DNA from: Paracoccaceae bacterium
GTDB taxonomy: Bacteria; Pseudomonadota; Alphaproteobacteria; Rhodobacterales; Rhodobacteraceae
Assembly: GCA_028875855.1 (NCBI GenBank)
Contig: JAGWVA010000037.1
Span: 1-39,343, forward strand
Direction of reading: 5' to 3'
DNA: 39,343 bases
Below the pieces are notes generated by a model that saw nothing but the letters and a program-made list of their open reading frames with translations, made no database searches and had not been told where the DNA came from. Position numbers and translations under genes: made by a program. Positions 23,447 through 33,573 of this stretch are shown one piece after another (within the stretch, counting starts at the first letter, position 1; each line of letters starts with the position of its first letter).

Positions 23447-23474
23447 CCTCCCGAACGCCCCCTCCCGAACGCCC
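23447..23474. repeat. Perfect tandem 2 x 14-bp repeat upstream of livK
   Basis: CCTCCCGAACGCCC is repeated head to tail at 23447-23460 and 23461-23474, in the 136-nt gap between the aroE-type gene end and livK. It could be a regulator site for livK or simply a replication-slippage duplication. Confidence 0.5.
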
Positions 23475-23482
23475 GGACGACG

Positions 23483-24334
23483 TCACGCCCCGGGCGTCTT
23501 CGCCCGGATGTCATCCTCGATCAGCCGGCGCAGTTCGTCCGTCACGTCGGGTGTCGCATCGAACCAGTGGCGGAACCCCTCCACCGCCTGGAACAGAAGC
23601 ATCCCGAGGCCGTCCACCGTGCGATGACCGCGCGCCTTCGCGGCTTTCAGCAATCCCGTCTCGAGCGGCACATAGACCACGTCGTAAACGATGGCCCCGG
23701 GCGCGAGCGGGCTCAGATCAAGCGTGTTCGCAGGCTGATGGACCATCCCGAGGCTGGTCGCGTTCACCAGAAGGTCACAGCCAGCCATAAGGCCGTCGAG
23801 GTCTTCAAGGCCATGCGCGCTCACCCCCTGACCGAAATGCCGGGCAAGGGCGTCGGCCTTCTCGACGGTCCGGTTGCACAGGGCGACCGACAGCCCCCGT
23901 GTCTGCAATCCGTAGGCGGCTGCCCGCGCCGCACCGCCCGCGCCCAGAACGACAGCCTTGCGGGCCGTCTTGTCCCAGCCCGGCACGGCATGGTCGAGAT
24001 TGCCAAGGAAACCAATGGCATCGGTATTGCCGCCGACCAGCGCCTCCCCCTCCCACCAGAGCGTGTTGACCGCACCCATGGCCGTCGCGGCCGGGTCCAC
24101 GCGGTCTAGGAAGGGGATGACGGCGGTCTTGTGGGGGACCGTGACGTTGCCGCCGGCCCAGCCTGCGGCGCGAAAGCCCTTGAAGAAGTCGGGGATCGCC
24201 TCGGGGGCGACATCGAGCATCTCGTAGCTGCCGGGAATGCCGTAGTGCTTCAGCCAGTAGCCATGCAGCATGGGCGAACGCGAATGCGAGATCGGGTGAC
24301 CCATCACGAAGGCGCGGGGCGGATTGGCAGGCAT
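23483..24334 (-). CDS. aroE: Shikimate dehydrogenase family protein, NADP-type
   Basis: This 283-residue enzyme has the full AroE set. The shikimate-binding HSRSP has both serines (S18, S20). The catalytic lysine lies in NVTVPHK (K69), and the substrate/cofactor region GNTDAIG contains D105. The Rossmann loop is GAGGAARAA (from 131). The cofactor loop NRTVEK (N154-R155-T156) indicates NADP(H). It reversibly reduces 3-dehydroshikimate to shikimate. Whether this is the biosynthetic aroE or a catabolic paralogue cannot be decided; its place directly ahead of the liv operon and behind a conserved small gene favours a catabolic set. GGGAGAG lies upstream of the ATG. Confidence 0.87.
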   Translation of the reverse strand: MPANPPRAFVMGHPISHSRSPMLHGYWLKHYGIPGSYEMLDVAPEAIPDFFKGFRAAGWAGGNVTVPHKTAVIPFLDRVDPAATAMGAVNTLWWEGEALVGGNTDAIGFLGNLDHAVPGWDKTARKAVVLGAGGAARAAAYGLQTRGLSVALCNRTVEKADALARHFGQGVSAHGLEDLDGLMAGCDLLVNATSLGMVHQPANTLDLSPLAPGAIVYDVVYVPLETGLLKAAKARGHRTVDGLGMLLFQAVEGFRHWFDATPDVTDELRRLIEDDIRAKTPGA

Positions 24335-24343
24335 GGTCTCTCC

Positions 24344-24661
24344 CTAGATGTCGGCGGCTGCCGCGAGTGTGAGCTTACCCTGCCGCTGCTCGTGAGCAAT
24401 GGCGCGGAAGTCATAAGTTGCGTGAATGTCGGTGCGGAACGCGCCCCAGGCGGTGCTTTCGATCGCGCGGTTTACCTCGCGCAGGCGATGGGCCGGAAAG
24501 CGCAGCGTCACGACCTGCCCGAGGCCCATCATCACATACCAGCTGACCACCTCCACGCCCTCGGGCGGGAACTGCTCGAAATAGCCCTGCCGCTCCAGTT
24601 GTTCGTGAAGCGCGCCCACCACCCTCGATTGGTCGTGGCGCAGCACGACCGACAAAAGCAT
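24344..24661 (-). CDS. Conserved small protein of unknown function
   Basis: The 105-residue product starts MLLSVVLRHDQSR and carries the block PPEGVEVVSWYVMMGLGQVVTLRFP. I remember this block from short conserved proteins in Rhizobiales and Rhodobacterales with no assigned activity. No signal or membrane helix is seen, so it is probably cytoplasmic; the fold looks like a small alpha-beta (ferredoxin-like) dimer, but this is a guess. It ends 9 nt before the aroE-type start and so is co-transcribed with it. The ATG at 24661 lacks a good ribosome site, but it matches the family start. The frame is open upstream to a GTG at 24733. Confidence 0.72.
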   Translation of the reverse strand: MLLSVVLRHDQSRVVGALHEQLERQGYFEQFPPEGVEVVSWYVMMGLGQVVTLRFPAHRLREVNRAIESTAWGAFRTDIHATYDFRAIAHEQRQGKLTLAAAADI

Positions 24662-24693
24662 CGGGTCGGATGCCCCGTGCGAGGGGACAGGCG

Positions 24694-24750
24694 TCACGCC
24701 TGACGCCCGGGTTCGGCGGGAATATCCCGGCACCGGTCCTGCTTGAACAT
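24694..24750 (-). CDS. Possible 18-codon upstream ORF with strong ribosome site
   Basis: On the minus strand, GGAGG is followed 5 nt later by ATG (24750) and a frame for MFKQDRCRDIPAEPGRQA ending at TGA (24694). It ends 32 nt before the conserved small gene, whose own start lacks a good ribosome site. It could be a translated leader that delivers ribosomes to that gene, or a tiny peptide. The rest of 24662-24974 contains no other gene. A minus-strand TATAGC near 24846 may belong to the promoter. Confidence 0.35.
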   Translation of the reverse strand: MFKQDRCRDIPAEPGRQA

Positions 24751-24974
24751 GTCGTCCTCCCCGCGCATCGCCTCACGCAGCGGCAGCCTTCGCCATATCG
24801 GGCCGACGCGCCACTAAGTTTCTCTGCGGGCGGGATAAGATTTGGCTATACCCTTTCTGCCGGAAGGCCGGGCGGCGCCCCCAAACGCCTGTGTTTGCGC
24901 ATGTCTTTGCGGGCGCGGGCCACATCCAGCCTTGGAATGCCCGCGCCACATAGGGATGGCTGCGGACGGCGTGG

Positions 24975-25784
24975 CTAGCCTTCGCGGCGCGCGCCCGACA
25001 GCAGAAGCGACACAAGCAGGCCGGACTGAGCGTCGAACATCCCGCTTCCGGGCATGGTCGCACAGCCCGTCGCGCGGGCGGCTTCGATCAGGGGCGTGAT
25101 CTCCGGCTTGGTGACCGCATCCGCGACGAACTGCCCGGGCGACAGCAGATCGGCCTCCACCGGCAAGGGATCGCCCGCGCGCATCCCAAGGGGGCTTGCA
25201 TTGGCAATCAGGTCGAAACCGCGGGGATCGCGGCCCGCGGGGCCGACACGGCCCGGAAACCGGGCCGCAAGACGGTCAACCAGCGCATCGCGCCGCGCCG
25301 CGTCGATGTCATGCACGCCAAGCCACCCGGCGCCCCGCGCGAGGATCTCGTAGGCGATGGCCGATCCCGCGCCCCCTGCCCCGATCAAGAGCGCGCGCTT
25401 GCCTGCGGGCTCGAAACCACGCGCGGCGATCCCGTCCATGTAGCCCTTCCCGTCGGTGTGATCGCCCCACCAGCGGCCATCGGCCTGACGGCACAGGATA
25501 TTCGCAGCGCCCGCCCCCTTTGCCCGGTCGCTCGCCGCCCCGCACCACGCCAGTGCCGCCGCCTTGTGGGGAACCGTCACGACGATCCCGTCAAGATTGC
25601 GCATGAGGGCGACCGACCGCATGAAGGCGTCGAAATCGACAGCCGCCACATGGGCGGGGATGACAAGCGCGTTCGCGCCACGCTCTGCCAGGATACGGCT
25701 GAGATTGCCGGGCGATTTCACCTGCGCGATGGGATCGCCGACGATCAGGAAGATCCGGGTTTCCCCGTCGAGTTGCAGCGCCAT
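24975..25784 (-). CDS. AroE-like dehydrogenase, NAD-type, altered substrate site
   Basis: A 269-residue member of the shikimate/quinate dehydrogenase family. The catalytic lysine is kept in TVPHK (K74), as are HTDGKG (D111) and GAGGAG (135-140). The first substrate serine of the usual HSxSP is replaced: QVKSP has V22 and S24. The second strand of the Rossmann fold ends VHDID (D159/D161) instead of NRT, which points to NAD(H). Both changes are typical of catabolic or non-shikimate members (quinate/shikimate, YdiB or aminoshikimate-type branches). GGAGG lies 11 nt before the ATG at 25784. It is divergent from the lactonase-like gene over 165 nt, so a shared regulator site is likely there. Confidence 0.85.
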   Translation of the reverse strand: MALQLDGETRIFLIVGDPIAQVKSPGNLSRILAERGANALVIPAHVAAVDFDAFMRSVALMRNLDGIVVTVPHKAAALAWCGAASDRAKGAGAANILCRQADGRWWGDHTDGKGYMDGIAARGFEPAGKRALLIGAGGAGSAIAYEILARGAGWLGVHDIDAARRDALVDRLAARFPGRVGPAGRDPRGFDLIANASPLGMRAGDPLPVEADLLSPGQFVADAVTKPEITPLIEAARATGCATMPGSGMFDAQSGLLVSLLLSGARREG

Positions 25785-25949
25785 GCCGAGAGCCTCCGAC
25801 CGCCGTTTGGCGCAGCATGGTCGCAAAACCCGGACAGTGCCAGCCAGCGGCCCGCAAAATCGGCGACCCGGCAGGAGTTCCCGTTGTTGATCGCGCCGCA
25901 TCTCCGTAGCTTGGGCGCGATCCGGCTGACTGACGTGAAGGTGCAGGCA

Positions 25950-26786
25950 ATGAGCGTTTTCGATGAACCCAAGATCGATTCTCACGTCCATCTGACGGAC
26001 CCGGACCGGTTTCCGTTCAACCCGGCCGTCGCCTACCATCCGCGCGGTCAGGAGATCGGAACGCTGGAACAGATGCGCGAAATGATGGCGTCCTATGGCA
26101 TCCGGCACAGTTTCCTTGTCCAGCCGAATTCTGGCTACGGCACGGACAACGCCTGTCTTCTGGACGCCATCGCCTCGGACCCCGCGCGGTTCCGGGGGGC
26201 GGCCATCGTCCCGAACGACGCGAGCCGAGATCATCTGGCCGGGCTCAAGGCGCAAGGGGTCATCGGCGTTGCGCTCAATCCCTCGCTCATGGGCAACGAC
26301 CATTATGCCGATGCGCAGCCGCTCTTCGGGCGGCTGGCCGAACTCGACATGCTGGTCAACCTGCAGGTGGAGGGCGACCAGATCACGCAATATGCCCCCT
26401 GGGTCCGGGACCTGCCGGTCCGGGTGCTGGTGGACCATTGCGGCCGCCCGGCGCTGGACAGGGGGCTGTCGCAGACGGGCTTTCAGACGCTTCTGGACCT
26501 TGCCGACACCGGCCGGGTCTGGGTGAAGGTTTCCGGCTACCCGAAATTCTCGCGCCAGCGCGTGCCTTTCACGGATTGCTGGCCCTATGTCGAGGCGCTG
26601 AAGGAACGGTTCACCGCGGATCGGCTGCTGTGGTCCACGGACTGGCCCTATCTGCGCGCGCCCGACCGTCAGGACGTGGGCGTCCTGCTGCGGCTTGCCG
26701 AGCGGCTCTTTCCCGACGCGGGCGAGCGTCGCCGCCTGTTCTGGGACACGCCGGCTGCGCTGTTCGGGTTCGACGCGCCGCATTGA
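25950..26786 (+). CDS. Amidohydrolase-superfamily hydrolase, 2-pyrone-4,6-dicarboxylate-lactonase-like
   Basis: The 278-residue TIM-barrel hydrolase of the COG3618/LigI group has the metal-binding HxH in KIDSHVHL (H12, H14), VDHCGRP (H163) and the catalytic aspartate in WSTDWPYL (D231). The opening DPDRFPFNPAVAYHP and the block VRVLVDHCGRPALDRGLS closely follow LigI, which opens the lactone ring of 2-pyrone-4,6-dicarboxylate in protocatechuate/gallate breakdown. Related members hydrolyse sugar or sulfo-lactones, so the exact lactone is open. GAAGG is 9 nt before the ATG. The frame is open far upstream, but that part covers the antisense of the AroE-like gene. Context with two dehydroshikimate-type enzymes supports ring-acid catabolism. 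Confidence 0.8.
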   Translation: MSVFDEPKIDSHVHLTDPDRFPFNPAVAYHPRGQEIGTLEQMREMMASYGIRHSFLVQPNSGYGTDNACLLDAIASDPARFRGAAIVPNDASRDHLAGLKAQGVIGVALNPSLMGNDHYADAQPLFGRLAELDMLVNLQVEGDQITQYAPWVRDLPVRVLVDHCGRPALDRGLSQTGFQTLLDLADTGRVWVKVSGYPKFSRQRVPFTDCWPYVEALKERFTADRLLWSTDWPYLRAPDRQDVGVLLRLAERLFPDAGERRRLFWDTPAALFGFDAPH

Positions 26787-26931
26787 CCGGCCGGGGCGGT
26801 CAGGGAGGGGACGACCGGATCGGCATGTCCGACGTCGCAATTCGCCGGTCCCGTTGTCCCCGTGCGGCTATGGTGCCCGGAAGGCATGGGCAGATCATGC
26901 CGCTGCGGCACGATTACCGGGCAGGAGAGCC

Positions 26932-27846
26932 ATGACGCGTCATCCGTCCTTCGGGATCTTTCTCGCCCTGTTCGGGGCGCTGGCGATCACGCCCGACACG
27001 CTTCTGATGCGTTGGTCGGGGATGGGCGGGGCCGAGATGGTCGCCTGGCGCGGTCTGCTGATGGGATCGGCGCTGCTTGCGGCCTGGGTCATCGTCCGGC
27101 GCGGGCATTTGCGCGACGACCTGCGGGGCACCCTGACCGGGGCGGGGCTGATCGTCATGCTGGGCCAGGCCGCGGGGGCCACGCTGTTCGCCACCGGCAT
27201 CGCCGTCGCCCCTGTCCCCGTGGTCCTGTTCGCCGTGGCGACGGTGCCGGTCTTCGCGGCCGTTCTGTCCCGGCTGCTGCTGGGCGAGGCCGCGCACTGG
27301 TCGATCTGGGTCGCCATCGTGGCGGTGCTTGCCGGGATCGGCCTTGCGGTCTTCGGCGGCCCCGCGGGCCGCGTCGATGGGAGCCCCCTGCTGGGCGCCG
27401 CGGCGGGCCTTGGCGTGGCGATGAGCCTTGCGCTTGGCTTCGTCACCATCCGGCGCAACACGCGCCTGGCGATCCTGCCAGCCGTCGGGGCCGGCGCCCT
27501 GCTGGCCGGCCTGATCGCGCTGGTCCGGGTCGGACCGGAGGCGCTGGCCCATGGGCAGATCTGGGCCATCGTCATCGCGGGCGGGCTGGTTCTACCGCTG
27601 TCGTTCTTCTCGCTGTCGATGGCATCACGTTACACCCATGCGTCGAACGTCAGCCTTCTGATGCTGCTCGAGACGATCCTCGGGCCGATCTGGGTCTGGG
27701 CGGGAACCGGCGCCGCGCCGACCCGGGCGATGCTGGCAGGCGGTGCCGTCGTGATCACGACCCTCGCGCTTTACCTCTGGCAGGCCGGCAACCGGCAGGC
27801 GCGCGCCGCGCGGGCGGGCGGCCCCTTACGATCATCGTCGCGCTAG
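26932..27846 (+). CDS. EamA/DMT-family transporter
   Basis: A 304-residue inner-membrane protein with ten predicted helices in two EamA repeats (about 8-135 and 150-285). The first ends GEAAHWSIWVAIVAVLAGIGLAVFGG and the second LLETILGPIWVWAGTGAAPT with ALYLWQAG, the usual DMT signatures. Members export amino acids and metabolites; the substrate is not predictable. The ribosome site GCAGGAGAGCC precedes the ATG. The 145-nt gap before it suggests an independent start, although read-through from the lactonase-like gene is possible. Confidence 0.87.
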   Translation: MTRHPSFGIFLALFGALAITPDTLLMRWSGMGGAEMVAWRGLLMGSALLAAWVIVRRGHLRDDLRGTLTGAGLIVMLGQAAGATLFATGIAVAPVPVVLFAVATVPVFAAVLSRLLLGEAAHWSIWVAIVAVLAGIGLAVFGGPAGRVDGSPLLGAAAGLGVAMSLALGFVTIRRNTRLAILPAVGAGALLAGLIALVRVGPEALAHGQIWAIVIAGGLVLPLSFFSLSMASRYTHASNVSLLMLLETILGPIWVWAGTGAAPTRAMLAGGAVVITTLALYLWQAGNRQARAARAGGPLRSSSR

Positions 27847-27925
27847 CGAGGCTGGCGATGCCATGTTAGGCACGCCTCACTGGCCGATCGGGGCCGGGAC
27901 GGGCGGAACGGGGGAGGTTACGGCC

Positions 27926-29464
27926 ATGGCGGGGACGGTGAAGGATCTGGTCGCGGGACATGCCGACGGCGCGCCCGCGCTTGGGGCGCCGGGGCGGGCA
28001 TGGATGGATTTCGCCGGCCTCAGAAGCCTCGCGGACGCGGTGCGGACATCGCTTCATGCGGCCGGGATCGGCCGGGGCGATCGGGTCGCCATCGTGCTGC
28101 CCAACGGGCCGGACATGGCGGCAGCCTTCGTGACCATCGCGCAGGTTGCGACGACCGCGCCCCTCAACCCCGCCTACAAGCGCGAGGAATTCGACTTCTA
28201 CCTGAGCGACCTGAAGGCAAAGGCGATCGTCCTGCCCGAGGGCCCGGACGGCCCCGCCGCAGAGGCCGCACGCGCCCATGGGCTGACGATCCTGCGGCTT
28301 GCGGCCGATCCCGCGGCCCCCGCGGGTCGGTTCACCCTTACGGCCGAGGGCAGCCCGGCTGGCGCCGCCGCGGACACGGCAGCACCGGGGCCGCAGGATG
28401 TGGCGCTGATCCTGCACACGTCGGGCACCACCTCGCGGCCGAAGATCGTGCCGCTGCTTCAGGCCAATATCGCGGCCTCGGCGGGCAACATCGCGCGGTC
28501 GCTGGCGCTGACGCCCGCGGATCGCTGCCTGAACGTGATGCCGCTCTTTCACATCCACGGGCTGATCGCGGCGGTTTCGGCAAGCCTTTCGGCGGGCGCG
28601 GCTGTCTCCTGCGCGCCGGGCTTCGATGCGCTGCGTTTCTTCGGCTGGCTCGAAGAGGTGCGGCCGAGCTGGTACACCGCCGTGCCGACGATGCATCAGG
28701 CGATCCTTTCGCGAGCCGCGCGCAACGCCGAGACGATCGCCAAGGTGCCGTTGCGGCTCTTGCGGTCATCGTCGGCCTCGCTGCCGCCGCAGGTCATGAC
28801 CGCGCTGACCGAAACCTTTGGCGCCCCGGTGATCGAGGCCTACGGCATGACCGAGGCCTGCCACCAGATGACCTGCAACCCCCTGCCCCCGAGCGCGCAG
28901 AAACCCGGGTCGGTCGGGGTGCCCGCGGGCCCGGAGGTCCGGGTTGCCCATGAGGTCGAGAACCGGCTGGTGGACGGCATCGGCGAGGTCGTGATCTCGG
29001 GCCCCAACGTCACGCCGGGCTACGAGAGCAATCCTGAGGCCAACGCCAAGAACTTCTTCGAGGCCGAGGGGAAGCGCTGGTTCCGCACCGGCGATCAGGG
29101 CAGCTTCGATGCCGAGGGCTACCTTACGCTGACCGGGCGGCTGAAGGAGATCATCAACCGCGGCGGCGAGAAGGTCAGCCCGCTCGAAGTGGACGCGGTG
29201 CTGATGGATCATCCGGCGGTGGCGCAGGTGGTGACATTTGCGATGCCGCATCCGAAGCTAGGCGAAGAGGTGGCGGCGGCCGTCGTGCTGCGCGAGGGGA
29301 CCGAGGCCGACGAGCGCGCGATCCGCGATTTCGCCGCCGCACGCCTTGCCGCCTTCAAGGTGCCGCGCCGCGTCGTGATCCTGCCCGAGATCCCCAAGGG
29401 GGCGACGGGCAAGTTGCAGCGCATCGGGCTGGCCGACAAACTCGGGCTGGTCGGCGAAGGCTGA
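27926..29464 (+). CDS. Acyl-CoA synthetase, oxalyl-CoA-synthetase (AAE3)-like
   Basis: This 512-residue AMP-forming ligase (ATG at 27926 after GGGGGAGG) has the P-loop TSGTTSRPK (165-173), LFHIHG, the adenine-binding EAYGMTEACHQMT, RTGDQG, and the hinge GRLKEIINRGGEKVSPLEVD. The catalytic lysine is in PKGATGKLQR. The TSGTTSRPK loop, the PLFHIHGL and WYTAVPTMHQ blocks and the SNP-like TCNPLPPSAQKPGSVG region closely match plant/yeast AAE3 (Pcs60) oxalate-CoA ligases rather than fatty-acyl ligases. It would form oxalyl-CoA or another short dicarboxyl-CoA from acid, ATP and CoA. No oxalyl-CoA decarboxylase is in the window. Confidence 0.85.
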   Translation: MAGTVKDLVAGHADGAPALGAPGRAWMDFAGLRSLADAVRTSLHAAGIGRGDRVAIVLPNGPDMAAAFVTIAQVATTAPLNPAYKREEFDFYLSDLKAKAIVLPEGPDGPAAEAARAHGLTILRLAADPAAPAGRFTLTAEGSPAGAAADTAAPGPQDVALILHTSGTTSRPKIVPLLQANIAASAGNIARSLALTPADRCLNVMPLFHIHGLIAAVSASLSAGAAVSCAPGFDALRFFGWLEEVRPSWYTAVPTMHQAILSRAARNAETIAKVPLRLLRSSSASLPPQVMTALTETFGAPVIEAYGMTEACHQMTCNPLPPSAQKPGSVGVPAGPEVRVAHEVENRLVDGIGEVVISGPNVTPGYESNPEANAKNFFEAEGKRWFRTGDQGSFDAEGYLTLTGRLKEIINRGGEKVSPLEVDAVLMDHPAVAQVVTFAMPHPKLGEEVAAAVVLREGTEADERAIRDFAAARLAAFKVPRRVVILPEIPKGATGKLQRIGLADKLGLVGEG

Positions 29465-29539
29465 GGGGGCGGCTGACCCGGGCGCGGGAGACCGTGCCGG
29501 GGCAGGCCAAAGGGAAATCAGGGAACGGGAAGCGCGAGA

Positions 29540-30520
29540 ATGCGGATCTGCGTGTTCGGGGCCGGGGCGATCGGCGGATACATGGGGGCGAAGCTGGCAC
29601 AGGCGGGGGCCGAGGTCAGCCTTGTCGCCCGGGGGCCGCATCTTGCCGCGATGCAGGCGCGCGGCCTGACCCTCATCGAAGAAGGCCAGAGCACGACCGT
29701 GCCCGTGCGCGCCGAGGAAGACCCCGCGGCCCTTGGCGTTCAGGACTACGTGATCGTCACGCTAAAGGCGCATTCCGTGCCGGGCGTCGTGGCCCGGATG
29801 CAGCCCCTGATCGGCCCCGACACGACCATCGTCAGCGGCGTGAACGGCGTGCCGTGGTGGTATTTCCACAAGATCGGCGGGCCGCTCGAAGGCACAAGGC
29901 TGGCAAGCGTCGATCCCGGCAATGTCCAGTGGGACGGCTTCGGCCCCGACCGCGTGCTGGGCTGCGTCGTCTATCCGGCCGCCGAAGTGGCGGAACCCGG
30001 CGTCGTGCGGCATGTCGAGGGCAACCGCTTTTCGCTGGGTGAACCCGACGGGTCGAAGTCCGACCGCGCATTGCGGCTGTCCGAGGCGCTTCAGGCCGCC
30101 GACCTCAAGGCCCCGGTGCGGCCAAGGATACGCGACGAGATCTGGGTCAAGCTCTGGGGCAACCTGTCGTTCAACCCGATCTCGGCGCTGACCCATGCCA
30201 CGCTGGACGTGCTCTGCACCGATCCCGGAACCCGCGCCGTGGCGCGCGGCATGATGGTCGAGGCGCAGGAGATCGCCGAGAAGCTGGGCGTGAAATTCCC
30301 GGTCGATGTCGATCGCCGGATCGAGGGCGGCGCGGCGGTCGGCGCACACCGGACGTCAATGCTGCAAGACCTCGACGCCGGGCGCCCGATGGAGATCGAC
30401 GCGCTGGTGACAGCCGTGCAGGAGCTGGGCCGGCTGACCGGTACGCCGACGCCCACGATCGACGCGGTGCTGGCGCTCGTGCGGCTGCGAGCGCGGGTGG
30501 CCGGGCTCTACCCGGCCTGA
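29540..30520 (+). CDS. 2-dehydropantoate 2-reductase family protein
   Basis: A 326-residue ketopantoate-reductase (PanE/ApbA) homologue. The N-terminal NADP-binding motif is FGAGAIGGYMGAKL (from residue 6), with ARG at the end of the second strand, then VTLKAH with the conserved lysine. The C-terminal helical domain contains KLWGNLSFNPISALTHAT and HRTSMLQDLDAGRPMEID, the substrate-site blocks. PanE makes pantoate for CoA, but many paralogues in alphaproteobacteria reduce other 2-keto acids, so I give no symbol. It lies 75 nt after the CoA ligase and is probably co-transcribed. Confidence 0.87.
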   Translation: MRICVFGAGAIGGYMGAKLAQAGAEVSLVARGPHLAAMQARGLTLIEEGQSTTVPVRAEEDPAALGVQDYVIVTLKAHSVPGVVARMQPLIGPDTTIVSGVNGVPWWYFHKIGGPLEGTRLASVDPGNVQWDGFGPDRVLGCVVYPAAEVAEPGVVRHVEGNRFSLGEPDGSKSDRALRLSEALQAADLKAPVRPRIRDEIWVKLWGNLSFNPISALTHATLDVLCTDPGTRAVARGMMVEAQEIAEKLGVKFPVDVDRRIEGGAAVGAHRTSMLQDLDAGRPMEIDALVTAVQELGRLTGTPTPTIDAVLALVRLRARVAGLYPA

Positions 30521-30550
30521 TCGCCCCCGCGACGCCGGGGAAATTTCGGC

Positions 30551-30579
30551 CTTCACTTTTCGGGATTACGCCGTATAGT
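30551..30579 (+). promoter_or_regulatory. Candidate leuA promoter
   Basis: CTTCAC (30551-30556, compare CTTGAC) and TATAGT (30574-30579) are separated by 17 nt. Transcription would start near 30586, almost at the ATG of the leader peptide (30588), so the leader message would be nearly leaderless. Confidence 0.55.
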
Positions 30580-30587
30580 CCCGGGCC

Positions 30588-30674
30588 ATGACACGGGCGA
30601 TCCATATTGCGACCTCTGCCGGCCTCATCCGCCGCTTGCCCGCCCGTGGGCTTCTGCTTCTTAGCTGCCTCTGA
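30588..30674 (+). CDS. leuL: leu leader peptide (28 aa, four consecutive Leu codons)
   Basis: The frame ATG 30588 to TGA 30674 encodes MTRAIHIATSAGLIRRLP followed by ARGLLLLSCL. The run CTT-CTG-CTT-CTT (30651-30662) and a last CTC just before the stop put seven leucines in 28 residues, clustered at the end. It stands 76 nt upstream of leuA, the leucine biosynthesis gene, and overlaps the stem-loop at 30668-30703. This is the layout of ribosome-mediated attenuation: scarce Leu-tRNA stalls the ribosome on the Leu run and changes RNA folding. No ribosome site precedes the ATG; given the promoter position it may be translated as a leaderless message. Confidence 0.82.
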   Translation: MTRAIHIATSAGLIRRLPARGLLLLSCL

Positions 30675-30721
30675 GCGTGCCTTCGGGTGCGACCGCTCAG
30701 AGGTGACCAGCACCCAGAAGC
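30650..30721 (+). promoter_or_regulatory. leuA attenuator RNA structure
   Basis: A perfect 10-bp stem pairs CCTCTGAGCG (30668-30677) with CGCTCAGAGG (30694-30703); its loop can fold further on a GCC-TTCG-GGT mini-hairpin. The 5' arm overlaps the last codon and stop of the leader peptide. In competition, GCTTCTG within the Leu codons (30650-30656) is complementary to CAGAAGC (30715-30721), close to the leuA ribosome site. There is no U-tract after the stem, so control may act on translation initiation or Rho rather than on intrinsic termination. Confidence 0.68.
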
Positions 30722-30750
30722 AAGGCAACCGACAGCAAAGAGACAGACCC

Positions 30751-33527
<2,777 letters not shown>

Positions 33528-33573
33528 GGCCCGGCCCGTCACGCCGGATATCAGCGCCGGGAGGCAGGCCGCC

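Noticed and set aside
25311-25949. N-terminal extension of the lactonase-like protein
   Set aside because: The open frame upstream runs antisense to the AroE-like gene; the family N terminus (KIDSHVHL) sits right after the ATG at 25950.
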